A stretch of 46,175 nucleotides of DNA from Bacillota bacterium (lineage in GTDB: Bacteria > Bacillota > Clostridia > Christensenellales > SZUA-584). The position numbers were made by a program, and so were the translations under genes. Below are positions 1-8,012 of the stretch, one piece after another. Under the pieces are notes generated by a model. That model had not been told where the DNA came from. It searched no databases and worked only from the letters and a program-made list of their open reading frames with translations. Location of the stretch: contig JAEZJG010000005.1 of NCBI GenBank assembly GCA_023415795.1, forward strand, positions 1 to 46,175, read 5' to 3'. Each line of letters begins with the position of its first letter. The stretch's first letter is position 1.

Positions 1-421
1 ATGTCGACATTTCAAAGCTCGTTTTTAAAAGGGGGATACCAAAAAGTGACGCTCCGCAGCATAGTAACAGGAAAAGAATGACCAAATACTTATGCCGAAC
101 CAAAAACTCAAAAAGTTTGTTCATATCAATACCATCCGAAACTCGGTTACCAGAAATTATATCATTTCTCCCGCAATGGCTCAAACACAATATGAACACT
201 GTTCATTCAAATACGATGATTAAACGCCTGTTTTTTGCGCAAGGCCTGCGGAGGATGTCATCTCAAGCTGTTATTCGCGGTTTTTCACCGATTCGCTGAC
301 TGTGGCCCTGCTGACAGAATTTTTTAATCATGTGCAGGAACGGCGCATAGCCTTAACGAATATAGAATATACTCCCATTATCAGACACTAACCGTCAAGC
401 GACACGAATAAGGAGATCCTC
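1..421. other. Left-edge region without a supported gene
   Basis: No reading frame here has a convincing start, ribosome binding site and protein-like composition. A start-less open stretch on the plus strand (224-391) ends at a TAA and could be a degraded gene end, but I cannot assign it to a family. The last bases carry AAGGAG just before the gene at 422. Confidence 0.5.
193..205. promoter_or_regulatory. 13-bp perfect inverted repeat, possible operator
   Basis: TGAACA-C-TGTTCA is a perfect dyad of two 6-bp arms around one base. Short dyads with TGAAC-type arms are common operators for TetR-like repressors. No repressor gene is visible nearby, so the role is a guess. Confidence 0.25.
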
Positions 422-1246
422 ATGAACCGTATCTATCGCCTTTTTGGGGTGTTCGGCATTTTCGGTGCCATCTTGCCCGCAGGTGCGCTGGCCGCCTGCG
501 TTGCTTTCATAAGCGGCTTTTCCCCGGTCAACGCGTTTTATAACGAGCTTGGTCTGTTTTCGGGCGGTTATTTCACGCTGTCGTTGGCGCTTCTTGTCAA
601 TCTGTCGTTTGTGATTTTCGGCTTGTTGTTCGGCGCACTCATGCTGGCTGACGCCTTTGCCAAAGACACACTTTCGTCTACCGTGCTCGGCTTTTTCGGT
701 GCTCTGACGGGCGTGTTTGCCATGGCGGTCGGCATATTCACAATCAATTTTACCCAATATCACTATATCGTGGCAGCTGCGTTCCACATCTCGGCCTTTG
801 TGCTTTGTGCGCTGTATGCGGTGCTTAAGCTCACGGCGCGCGGCAAAAAACCTGTTGCCACAATTATATCGGCTGTGCTGACCTGTGCCGCTTCGGGTGC
901 CTACGCGTGGTACATAATTTCCGGCGGGATGACGACTTATCTCGTTGCGAGCGCATCGGCCGCAAGCCGCGCCGGTATTGAGCCGCTGGCGCTGGTCGGC
1001 TGGGCAGCCATCGCGCTATTGATGGTTTTCACCGTGCTCTTTTCCATCGGGCTGCTTGCTACTAAGCGAAAAAAGGCCGATGCCCAAGAGCTGCTGCGCC
1101 CGGACGTGACCGACGATGATGATAAGAGCCTTGATGAGGTGCTCGAAGAAATCACGGATGAACCGCTCGAAGAAAGCCTTGGGGTGGGGCTGCAAAAGAG
1201 CTTTGATGAAAGCGCGGAGGACGACGATTCGCTGTACGGCTTATAA
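422..1246 (+). CDS. Six-helix membrane protein with acidic C-terminal tail
   Basis: A 274-residue integral membrane protein. Six hydrophobic segments are visible at about residues 10-33, 43-72, 80-100, 116-138, 145-168 and 190-215. A soluble tail of about 55 residues is very rich in Asp and Glu (for example DDDDKSLDEVLEE). The helix layout and an Asn-Glu-Leu-Gly stretch after the first helix loosely recall the DUF998 family, but this is not secure. The ATG at 422 is preceded by AAGGAG at good distance. It is monocistronic: a terminator follows at 1257-1285 and the next gene is convergent. Function is unknown; the acidic tail would lie in the cytoplasm and might bind a partner or cation. Confidence 0.75.
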   Translation: MNRIYRLFGVFGIFGAILPAGALAACVAFISGFSPVNAFYNELGLFSGGYFTLSLALLVNLSFVIFGLLFGALMLADAFAKDTLSSTVLGFFGALTGVFAMAVGIFTINFTQYHYIVAAAFHISAFVLCALYAVLKLTARGKKPVATIISAVLTCAASGAYAWYIISGGMTTYLVASASAASRAGIEPLALVGWAAIALLMVFTVLFSIGLLATKRKKADAQELLRPDVTDDDDKSLDEVLEEITDEPLEESLGVGLQKSFDESAEDDDSLYGL

Positions 1247-1256
1247 ACTTATGACT

Positions 1257-1285
1257 TAAAACGCGTCGACGACGGCGCGTTTTTT
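1257..1285. terminator. Bidirectional intrinsic terminator between convergent genes
   Basis: An ACGCG...CGCGT hairpin is flanked by an A-run on the left and a T-run on the right, so it can stop transcription from both the gene at 422-1246 and the convergent gene at 1290-1814. Confidence 0.7.
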
Positions 1286-1289
1286 GACT

Positions 1290-1814
1290 TTATCTAAACG
1301 CATGCTTCGTATCCGGGTAAAAAGTTTTTTCTCTGATGTTGATCACAAGCTCTTCCACCGCCGCGTACACCGCCACCGCCATCACAGCCCACCAAACAGC
1401 CGATACGCTGATAAACAGATAAAACGGCAGCGCAAGGTAAACCAGCAGCCCGGTCAGCTTGTTTGCAAGCGTGTGCCGCACACCAAAGAACCTGTGCTTC
1501 ACATACACCACGATGATAGAGGCGATTCTTATCAGCGCAATACCGATAAGCCACGGCCAAAAGGCGGTGATGATACCGGCTTCAATATACTTAATAATAA
1601 TAGCGCCCATCATCACCATGTCGGCTATCGAATCGAGCCGCGCCCCGAGTCGGCTTTGTGTTGCCAACCGCCGCGCAACAATACCGTCTGCCAAATCCGT
1701 GATGCCAACCAGCGCGTACAACGGCAAAAAAAGCGCCATGTTCATTGGAAGCAGCAGCCAGAGCGAGAGCGGTATGCGCAGCAGCGTGATGATATTTGCG
1801 GCATGCCTTTTCAT
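1290..1814 (-). CDS. CDP-alcohol phosphatidyltransferase family protein
   Basis: A 174-residue membrane enzyme of the CDP-alcohol phosphatidyltransferase family. These enzymes transfer a phosphatidyl group from CDP-diacylglycerol to an alcohol such as glycerol-3-phosphate, making phospholipid head groups. The full signature D-x2-D-G-x2-A-R-x8-G-x3-D-x3-D is present at about residues 40-65 (DLADGIVARR, then G, then D-SIA-D), so all metal- and CDP-binding aspartates are kept. Hydrophobic helices flank it, and the length suits the PgsA-like group. Substrate cannot be read from sequence: phosphatidylglycerophosphate synthase is the commonest possibility. Convergent with the upstream gene and sharing its terminator. 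Confidence 0.88.
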   Translation of the reverse strand: MKRHAANIITLLRIPLSLWLLLPMNMALFLPLYALVGITDLADGIVARRLATQSRLGARLDSIADMVMMGAIIIKYIEAGIITAFWPWLIGIALIRIASIIVVYVKHRFFGVRHTLANKLTGLLVYLALPFYLFISVSAVWWAVMAVAVYAAVEELVINIREKTFYPDTKHAFR

Positions 1815-1991
1815 TGTTTTTTCCTTCTCAATTTATAAATAGAGTATAACACAATTGTATCGTCGTTTGATTGTGAATCCTATTAATGTTCACATCACCA
1901 TTTAAGTTATTTCATGCTATTCAGAGGAAAAATAATGAAGCACGAAGAACATATACCTCAACCGATATAAAAAATAGCGAGGTCATTGACG

Positions 1992-2987
1992 ATGTACGAT
2001 CCTATTATCGATTCCGCAACCGATGCCGTCACCGCATGGGTTAAAAAAAACGCGGCTAAATCCGATAAATATAAAATCAACGGCATGAGCGTGACCTTCC
2101 GTGCGACTGCATCCTACGGCGTGTTCGGCATAGGATGCACCGCTGTCGCTATCGGATGCGCCTTCATTCCCGATTTGATTGCAAAGCTCTTTTTTGGGGG
2201 TATTTTTGGCATATTCGGCGTGCTGATTATGCTTTACGGGTTTGTGATGCACCTGACGCTTGATCCGGAACGAATCGCTTATCGTGGCCCGTTTGGTTTG
2301 AAAAAGCAAATACTCTGGCGGGATGTTCAATCCGTCTCGATCATTTCGCCCGAATACGGAGACCTGCTGATCAACAGCCGCGATGCGCGCATCCGCGTCT
2401 TTGCTTATCTGGCCGGATTTAACGATATAAAAACGCTGCTGACAAGCCGCTTCCCCGCCTCGTTTGATGCTGAGGCAGCCGTTGAGGCGGGCAGCAGCAG
2501 TCTGCTTCAAAAAGAATTTGGAATGCATATATTCAAGCTCAAAAAAACCAGCGGTATTGCCGGTTTCGTTTTGGCGTTTATGGGGATTTCCGGCTTGTTA
2601 TACAGCTTATTCACTGACCAATACACAGATATTATTGTGGTCATTGGTACCCCTGCTATTTTCATAGGGGGTGTACTTACGATGATGTATGGTTTTCTGA
2701 CGTGTCTTTATATCTGCGATGATAAGATCGTCTATCGAAACCTTTTTCTACAGGAAAGGTCTATTTTTTGGAGAAATATCAACACGGTCACCGTGAGTGA
2801 TGAGCCTCAGCCTGAGCTAATAGACGTTCGTTCAAAACACATACGCATCAGAATCAGAATTGATTTCAAAGGATATCCCCTCATCAAAGCTTTAATATTC
2901 AAGCGATATCTAAGAACGCGAAGGGTATCTAATAAGCCATCCATACCGCAGCCATATAAGACATTTTTAATCAGTCTCAATTCGTGA
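1992..2987 (+). CDS. Membrane protein with duplicated two-helix plus PH-like module
   Basis: A 331-residue protein built from two copies of one module. Each copy has two transmembrane helices (about residues 35-80 and 190-240) followed by a beta-rich domain of about 75 residues. That domain has the pattern of bacterial PH-like (bPH/DUF304-type) domains. Matching landmarks are DPERIAYRGPFGLKKQILW with DVQSVSI in copy one, and DDKIVYRNLFLQERSIFW with NINTVTV in copy two. An in-frame TTG lies two codons upstream, but the ATG at 1992 has the better placed purine-rich site (GCGAGG). Function is unknown; PH-like membrane proteins often act in envelope homeostasis. An extended -10 promoter for the next gene overlaps its stop codon. 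Confidence 0.7.
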   Translation: MYDPIIDSATDAVTAWVKKNAAKSDKYKINGMSVTFRATASYGVFGIGCTAVAIGCAFIPDLIAKLFFGGIFGIFGVLIMLYGFVMHLTLDPERIAYRGPFGLKKQILWRDVQSVSIISPEYGDLLINSRDARIRVFAYLAGFNDIKTLLTSRFPASFDAEAAVEAGSSSLLQKEFGMHIFKLKKTSGIAGFVLAFMGISGLLYSLFTDQYTDIIVVIGTPAIFIGGVLTMMYGFLTCLYICDDKIVYRNLFLQERSIFWRNINTVTVSDEPQPELIDVRSKHIRIRIRIDFKGYPLIKALIFKRYLRTRRVSNKPSIPQPYKTFLISLNS

Positions 2988-2993
2988 TATAAT
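2985..2993 (+). promoter_or_regulatory. Extended -10 promoter for substrate-binding lipoprotein 1
   Basis: TGATATAAT is a consensus extended -10 (TGnTATAAT) placed 35 bases before the ATG at 3028. The -35 position is poor, as is usual for extended -10 promoters. The TGA of the preceding gene forms part of it. Confidence 0.5.
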
Positions 2994-3027
2994 GATACCG
3001 GTTTGAATCTGATAATCGGGAGACCAT

Positions 3028-3861
3028 ATGAAAACACTGAAGACCATACTTTTACTGATATTGTCACTGGCGCTGCTAACCGTGCTGCCCGCCTGCACGT
3101 CCATACTCTCGGACGAAACGAGCGGAGCTGCAAACAACGGCACCGCAGCCGACGAAACCGCCCCCAAAATATTGGTGATGGCAACGGACGCCACGTTTCC
3201 GCCATACGAATACACCGAAAACAACGCATTCACAGGCATAGACGTGGAGATTGCGCAAAAAATTGCCGAGAAGCTCGGGCTCGAGCTGCAAATTAAAAAC
3301 ATGGCGTTTACCGATATCATCGCCGCCGTTCAAAGCAAGCAGGCCGATATCGGCATGGCGGCTTTAACCGCTGACGCAACACGGCTCGCTGCCGTTAATT
3401 TTTCGGCTTCTTATACCACGAGCGTCCAGTCAGTCATCATTGTCAACAATAAAACGGACAGCGCGGCGCCGGCCGATCCCGCGGACAAAAAAACGGGTAT
3501 TGCGGTGCCGGCCGATCTCGCGGGTAAAAAAATCGGCGTGCTGCAGGGAACCCCGGCCCAGGTTTACTGTACCGAAGAATTCGGCCAGGCCGCAGTGACG
3601 GGATATGGCACCGATGCTGACGCGGGGCAGGCGCTGCTGCAGAGGCAGGTGGACGCGCTTGTGATGGACAGCGTCTCCGCCAAAACACTGGCGCAAACGA
3701 GCGAAGAATTTAAGCTTCTGGACGACGACTACAAGAAAGACGAGTTTGCCATCGCGGTGAACAAAGACAGCGTAACGCTGCTCAAAAAAATCAATTCGGC
3801 GCTGGCCGAGCTTAAAGCCTCGGGTGAAATCCGCGCGATAATTAAAAAGTATTACGGCTGA
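3028..3861 (+). CDS. Amino-acid ABC transporter substrate-binding lipoprotein (SBP_bac_3), copy 1
   Basis: A 277-residue extracellular binding protein of the SBP_bac_3 family, which captures polar amino acids for an ABC importer. It has a lipoprotein signal peptide ending in the lipobox LPAC (about residue 26), then a linker, then the family opening ATDATFPPYEY followed by GIDVEIAQKIAEKLG. ATG at 3028 follows GGGAG. Oddity: around residues 145-175, near the hinge between lobes, a segment of about 20 residues is tandemly repeated (PADPADKKTGI then PADLAGKKIGV), whereas the paralogue at 4020 has only one copy. No permease lies next to it before the paralogue, so it may feed the transporter encoded at 4991-6425. 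Ligand is not determined. Confidence 0.88.
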   Translation: MKTLKTILLLILSLALLTVLPACTSILSDETSGAANNGTAADETAPKILVMATDATFPPYEYTENNAFTGIDVEIAQKIAEKLGLELQIKNMAFTDIIAAVQSKQADIGMAALTADATRLAAVNFSASYTTSVQSVIIVNNKTDSAAPADPADKKTGIAVPADLAGKKIGVLQGTPAQVYCTEEFGQAAVTGYGTDADAGQALLQRQVDALVMDSVSAKTLAQTSEEFKLLDDDYKKDEFAIAVNKDSVTLLKKINSALAELKASGEIRAIIKKYYG

Positions 3862-3952
3862 TTCTTGCGATATTTCCAGCCTGTACCCGAACTTGTTTGG
3901 GTTTGTGTCCGTTGTGTCGGGTTCTATTTTTTTGCTGTTCAATGAATATTTG

Positions 3953-3981
3953 TTGAACAAGCCCAGCATATATAATATAAT
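3953..3981 (+). promoter_or_regulatory. Sigma-A-type promoter for substrate-binding lipoprotein 2
   Basis: TTGAAC (3953-3958), 17-base spacer, TATAAT (3976-3981), 38 bases before the ATG at 4020. It lets the second binding protein be transcribed independently of the first. Confidence 0.75.
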
Positions 3982-4019
3982 GATTCACAAATAAATTTGA
4001 ATAATTGGGGGAACCAATC

Positions 4020-4868
4020 ATGAAATCGTTAAAAACAATCGCCTCTCTGGCCCTTGTGCTTTGCATGATGGTCGCGTTTGCGGCATGCGCGCCGCAGGCT
4101 TCAAGCGAGCCGACCGCAAGCGAAACCGCAGCGTCCGGCGCGAGCGAAGAAGTCGGCGAATCGGCAGCGCCGAGTGAAGAAGTCACCGATTCAGAAAAAG
4201 CTGTGCTGACAATGGCCACCAATGCGGCTTTCCCGCCGTATGAATACACCGAAGGTGACAAAATCGTCGGTATCGATGCGGAAATCGCCGCGCTGATTGC
4301 CGACAAGCTTGGCATGACGCTGGAAATTCAGGACATGGAATTCGATTCGATCATCCCGGCTGTTCAAAGCGGCAAGGTGAGTATGGGCATGGCTGGCTTA
4401 ACCGTTACCGACGAACGTAAAGAAGCCGTGGGCTTCACCACATCGTATGCAACCGGCAAACAGGTCATCATCGTTCCCGAAGGCTCCGATATCGCCTCCG
4501 CTGACGACCTTGAAGGCAAGACCATCGGCGTGCAGCTTTCCACCACGGGTGATCTTTACATCACTTGGGATTTGGTAGATACAAACAAAGCCAAAATTGA
4601 ACGCTACAACAAAGGTGCCGATGCGGTGCAGGCCCTCGCACAGGGCAAGATCGATGCCGTGGTTATCGACAACGAGCCTGCCAAGGTGTTTGTGGCGCAG
4701 AGCAAAGGCTTAAAGATTCTCGAGACCGAGTACATCACCGAAGAGTATGCCATCTGCGTCTCTAAGGACAATGAAGCGCTGCTCAACAACATCGACACCG
4801 CGCTTAGCGATCTGATCGATGCGGGCGAAGTGCAGAAGGTTCTCGATAAGTACATCAAAGCCGAATAA
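4020..4868 (+). CDS. Amino-acid ABC transporter substrate-binding lipoprotein (SBP_bac_3), copy 2
   Basis: A 282-residue lipoprotein with signal peptide and lipobox FAAC near residue 22, then an Ala/Ser/Glu-rich linker that tethers the domain to the membrane. The SBP_bac_3 domain opens with ATNAAFPPYEYTEGDKIVG and keeps the ligand-contact stretch MAGLTVTDERKEAV, including the Arg that usually binds the amino-acid carboxylate. The start is the ATG at 4020 with GGGGGA upstream; a TTG 15 bases earlier overlaps that site and is unlikely. It is followed by a terminator and then permease and ATPase genes, the usual layout in which the binding protein is expressed in excess. The substrate is probably a polar or charged amino acid; which one is unknown. 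Confidence 0.92.
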   Translation: MKSLKTIASLALVLCMMVAFAACAPQASSEPTASETAASGASEEVGESAAPSEEVTDSEKAVLTMATNAAFPPYEYTEGDKIVGIDAEIAALIADKLGMTLEIQDMEFDSIIPAVQSGKVSMGMAGLTVTDERKEAVGFTTSYATGKQVIIVPEGSDIASADDLEGKTIGVQLSTTGDLYITWDLVDTNKAKIERYNKGADAVQALAQGKIDAVVIDNEPAKVFVAQSKGLKILETEYITEEYAICVSKDNEALLNNIDTALSDLIDAGEVQKVLDKYIKAE

Positions 4869-4930
4869 CCCTTGACAAAGCATTTATCCGCTGTTACCTT
4901 TTAAAAGGGCAGAACGGATACGATAACACC

Positions 4931-4962
4931 AAGGCTGCCTGTTATGCAGGCAGCCTTTTTTA
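4931..4962 (+). terminator. Intercistronic terminator/attenuator between binding protein and permease
   Basis: A long GC-rich hairpin, AAGGCTGCCTG and its complement around TTATG, is followed by six Ts. Placed between binding protein and permease in one transport operon, it is expected to lower read-through and so reduce permease/ATPase relative to binding protein. Confidence 0.85.
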
Positions 4963-4990
4963 TTAAAATCGCGCAAAAGGAGGGTAACCT

Positions 4991-5695
4991 ATGGCTGAAT
5001 GGTGGCAAATCTTTGAGCAAAAATTTACAACCGCCTTCATCGATCATAACCGTTGGAAGTCTCTGTTGGATGGCCTTGGCAACACGCTGATTATCACACT
5101 CTTTGCCGTGGTCATCGGTATCATTATCGGCTTTATTGTCTCGGTCGTTCGCACCACACACGACAAAACCGGCAAGCTCAAAATCGGTAATGCGATCTGC
5201 CAGGTCTATCTGACCATTATCCGCGGCACGCCGGTAATGGTGCAGATTATGATCATGTATTTTGTTATTTTTGTCTCCGCTCCGGCTAAATTTGGTATAC
5301 CCATTGCCATTCTTTCATTCGGTATCAATTCGGGCGCGTATGTGGCCGAGATATTTCGCAGCGGCATCAACGCGATAGACGCGGGGCAGTTTGAGGCGGG
5401 ACGAAGCCTTGGGTTCAACTACACACAAACCATGTGGCATATCGTGATGCCGCAGGCCTTTAAAAACGTGATACCGGCGCTCGCCAACGAGTTCATCGTG
5501 CTGCTCAAGGAAACATCGGTCGCCGGTTATATCGCGGTGCAAGATCTGACACGAAGCGGTTTCACCATCGGCGGTGCCATTTACGATTACACACTGCCGC
5601 TGATTGCCATTGCTCTTATATATCTGCTGCTGGTTATCCTGCTCTCATGGGGTGTCCGCATACTTGAAAGGAGGCTGAGACGCAGTGATCGATAA
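4991..5695 (+). CDS. Polar amino-acid ABC transporter permease (HisM/GlnP type)
   Basis: A 234-residue inner-membrane subunit of the polar amino-acid ABC importer. Hydrophobic helices are visible at about residues 30-55, 75-110 and 185-215. The cytoplasmic EAA loop that docks on the ATPase is clear (GQFEAGRSLGFNYTQTMW, then VMPQAF, about residues 125-155). Length and motif spacing match the HEQRo subfamily. ATG at 4991 follows AGGAGGG. The 3' end overlaps the ATPase gene by 11 bases, implying translational coupling. With one permease gene, the transporter is probably a permease homodimer with two ATPase subunits. Confidence 0.93.
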   Translation: MAEWWQIFEQKFTTAFIDHNRWKSLLDGLGNTLIITLFAVVIGIIIGFIVSVVRTTHDKTGKLKIGNAICQVYLTIIRGTPVMVQIMIMYFVIFVSAPAKFGIPIAILSFGINSGAYVAEIFRSGINAIDAGQFEAGRSLGFNYTQTMWHIVMPQAFKNVIPALANEFIVLLKETSVAGYIAVQDLTRSGFTIGGAIYDYTLPLIAIALIYLLLVILLSWGVRILERRLRRSDR

Positions 5696-6425
5696 CGACA
5701 TTTTGATCCGCACAGTGGGTCTCGAAAAGCACTACGGCCCCATCAAAGCGCTGGACGGTATCGACTCCGAAATCCATAGAGGCGATGTTGCGGTGGTCAT
5801 CGGGCCGTCGGGCTCGGGTAAATCCACGTTCCTGCGCTGCCTGAACCTGCTGGAAGACCCGACAGGCGGTCAGGTTTTCTTTGAAGGAATCGACATCACC
5901 GACCCCAAGGTGGATATTAACATTCACCGCCAGAAAATGGGTATGGTGTTTCAGCAGTTCAATCTGTTTCCGCATATGAAGGTATTAAAAAACATGACGC
6001 TCGCGCCCGTGAAGCTGTTGAAGCTCTCACAGGAGGAGGCGAACGAGCAGGCCATGGCGCTGCTCAAGCGTGTGGGCCTTGCTGACCGTGCCGATGCTTA
6101 CCCGGCGCAGCTCTCGGGCGGCCAGAAGCAGCGTATTGCGATTGTGCGCGCGCTGTGCATGAACCCCGATGTGATGCTGTTTGACGAACCCACCTCCGCG
6201 CTGGACCCTGAGATGGTCGGCGAGGTGCTGGATGTCATGAAATCGCTCGCGCAGGGCGGTATGACGATGGTGGTGGTCACGCACGAGATGGGCTTCGCCC
6301 GCGAGGTGGGCACACGCGTGCTGTTTATGGACGAAGGGCGCATCGTGGAAGAGAACACACCTCAGGCGCTGTTCGACAATCCGCAGGCCGACCGGCTGAA
6401 AAGCTTTCTGGCCAAGGTGTTATAG
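5685..6425 (+). CDS. Polar amino-acid ABC transporter ATP-binding protein (GlnQ-like)
   Basis: A 246-residue cytoplasmic ATPase powering the importer. Walker A GPSGSGKST is near residue 42. The Q-loop is in GMVFQQFNLFPHM. The signature LSGGQKQR is near residue 143, Walker B with catalytic Glu is VMLFDEPTSALDPE, and the switch His is in VVVTHEMGFA. FPHM and the rest are typical of GlnQ/HisP-like ATPases. The GTG start at 5685 lies inside the permease gene and is preceded by AAAGGAGG at ideal spacing, whereas no in-frame ATG is equally well placed. A short hairpin follows the stop. Confidence 0.95.
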   Translation: MIDNDILIRTVGLEKHYGPIKALDGIDSEIHRGDVAVVIGPSGSGKSTFLRCLNLLEDPTGGQVFFEGIDITDPKVDINIHRQKMGMVFQQFNLFPHMKVLKNMTLAPVKLLKLSQEEANEQAMALLKRVGLADRADAYPAQLSGGQKQRIAIVRALCMNPDVMLFDEPTSALDPEMVGEVLDVMKSLAQGGMTMVVVTHEMGFAREVGTRVLFMDEGRIVEENTPQALFDNPQADRLKSFLAKVL

Positions 6426-6434
6426 CGATTTATT

Positions 6435-6460
6435 GAAGCGTTCCGCAAGGGCGCTTCTTT
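6435..6460 (+). terminator. Short hairpin after ABC operon, weak terminator
   Basis: GAAGCG and CGCTTC pair around an 11-base loop, followed by a short TTT run, directly after the ATPase stop codon. The T-run is short, so termination may be partial. Confidence 0.45.
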
Positions 6461-6479
6461 GATATTGGAAGTGCAGATT

Positions 6480-7643
6480 ATGGGAAACATTATTACCTAC
6501 GTGCAAACAGAAATGCGAACGATGAAACAAAAGCCATTTTGCGCAGTGGATAGCCTCGTGCTTTCCGAGCTGGCTTATGTCAACTTTGGCAGTGCGGTGT
6601 CTGGCATGCGCCTGTTCGCCAAAGCGGCCCCGCTCAGCCAGCTTTACCGCGCAGAGTTGTTTGCCGACATGTTTCGCCCGACTCACCCCTCCATCGCCGC
6701 TCAGCCTAAGGATCACGAGATATACTGCACCACCAGCCGCCACGCAATGATGTCTGCGGCAGCCGCCAGCCCGCGTTTCCGCGATATACGGGTGCGTTTC
6801 CACGAGGATACCTTCGATGTTGAGCAGCAGCAGCAGTTTTCTGCCGTCACCTTTCAGCTGGAGGACGACACCGCCTTCATCGCGTTTCGCGGCACAGACA
6901 TGTCCATCGTGGGTTGGAAGGAAGACCTCAACATGGCTTACCTTTCGCCCGTCCCATCGCAGCAAGCCGCTGCGGAATATCTGGATGCGGTGGGCAAACG
7001 CCTGCCCTTTACGCAAAAGCTGCGCGTGGGCGGTCACTCCAAGGGCGGCAACCTCGCCGTATACGCCGCCATGAAGTGCAGCCCGTCCGTGCAGCGCCGT
7101 ATAATCGATATATACAACCACGATGGCCCTGGTTTTCGTAACAGCGTGCTGGAAACGCCGGAGTATCGTGCCATCGAAAGCCGTGTGCGCAAGATACTGC
7201 CCGAGTCGTCGTTTGTGGGCATGCTGCTGGCCGACACGCAAAGCTACCGCGTGGTGGAAAGCACCGGCTTTGGCGTGATGCAGCACGACGCTTTCACCTG
7301 GGTCGTCAACAACGGCGACTTCGCGTATGCGGAGAAGCTGACGGATGGTGCGCTTTATATGCACCGCACGCTCAGCGACTGGCTGGATTCAATGCCGGAC
7401 GCGCAGCGCCGCCAGCTGGTGGAAACCATCTTCCGGCTTATCGAGACAACCAAGGCACAATCCGTGGCGGATCTCACCGAAGCATGGGGCAAATCCGCCG
7501 TCACGATGCTGGGCACCTATCGCAGTCTGGAGCCGGAATCCCGCAAGATACTGTCGCACGTCGTCGGCGCGCTGATCAAAATGTCGGTGCGCAACCTGAG
7601 AAAAGAAAAGGCGGCAAAGGAAAAACCTTCGTCCGCCGAGTAA
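6480..7643 (+). CDS. DUF2974 (Mbeg1-like) alpha/beta-hydrolase
   Basis: A 387-residue protein with the hallmarks of the DUF2974 lipase-like family. FIAFRGTD near residue 135 is the oxyanion-side strand, followed by WKEDLNMAY. The nucleophile elbow VGGHSKGGNLAVYAA (about residues 182-197) is a G-x-S-x-G type with Ser as likely nucleophile. Members are thought to be cytoplasmic serine hydrolases; substrates are mostly unknown. The ATG at 6480 has GGAAGTG seven bases upstream; a TTG further upstream is less likely because it falls in the preceding hairpin. It ends in a Lys-rich tail. No partner gene is suggested by context: a repeat pair follows. Confidence 0.8.
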   Translation: MGNIITYVQTEMRTMKQKPFCAVDSLVLSELAYVNFGSAVSGMRLFAKAAPLSQLYRAELFADMFRPTHPSIAAQPKDHEIYCTTSRHAMMSAAAASPRFRDIRVRFHEDTFDVEQQQQFSAVTFQLEDDTAFIAFRGTDMSIVGWKEDLNMAYLSPVPSQQAAAEYLDAVGKRLPFTQKLRVGGHSKGGNLAVYAAMKCSPSVQRRIIDIYNHDGPGFRNSVLETPEYRAIESRVRKILPESSFVGMLLADTQSYRVVESTGFGVMQHDAFTWVVNNGDFAYAEKLTDGALYMHRTLSDWLDSMPDAQRRQLVETIFRLIETTKAQSVADLTEAWGKSAVTMLGTYRSLEPESRKILSHVVGALIKMSVRNLRKEKAAKEKPSSAE

Positions 7644-7678
7644 TAGAACACCGAAACATCCCCCATCGGCTAAACGCC

Positions 7679-7754
7679 GTCATGCAGAGCGAAGCGAAGC
7701 ATCCCCTTCTGAGGTGCGCTGCACAGGGGATTCCTCACTGACGTTCGGAATGAC
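7679..7754 (-). repeat. Palindromic intergenic repeat, short subtype, copy 1
   Basis: About 76 bases with imperfectly inverted ends: GTCATGCAGAGCGAAGCGAA at one end, and at the other the complement of GTCATTCCGAACG followed by GAGGAATCCCC. The loop is about 20 bases and resembles the loops at 35.8 kb. It is inverted relative to the copies at 35-46 kb. Confidence 0.85.
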
Positions 7755-7792
7755 AGCAGTAGGGGCGGCGAAGCACCGCCATCGGCAACACT

Positions 7793-7868
7793 GTCATGCA
7801 GAGCGCAGCGAAGCCTCCCCTTCTGAGGCGCACTTGCCGGGGGATTCCTCACTGACGTTCGGAATGAC
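7793..7868 (-). repeat. Palindromic intergenic repeat, short subtype, copy 2
   Basis: Second copy, same orientation and length as the one at 7679-7754, with TTCTGAGGCGCACTTGCCGG in the loop. The 38 bases between them hold a small hairpin (GGCGG...CCGCC) that also accompanies the copies on the right side of the window. Confidence 0.85.
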
Positions 7869-7928
7869 AGCAATTTTGTTGGTATGTCATTCAAGCGCAG
7901 CCCCTACAGACACGCTGCCATAAATGAC

Positions 7929-7957
7929 AAAGGCAAAGCCAAGTATGGCTCTGCCCT
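7929..7957 (-). terminator. Terminator of LCP gene
   Basis: On the minus strand GGCAGAGCCA pairs with TGGCTTTGCC (one G-U pair) followed by TTTGT, 55 bases past the stop of the gene at 8013-9092. Confidence 0.6.
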
Positions 7958-8012
7958 TTTCGTTCGAAGTATTGCTGTCCTTATCTATCATAACAGCGTC
8001 TCCCCGTATTCT

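Noticed and set aside
3862..3952. Riboswitch or terminator between the two binding-protein genes
   Set aside because: GGGTT/CCCGAAC stretches look repetitive but do not form a consistent hairpin; only the promoter at 3953 is supported.
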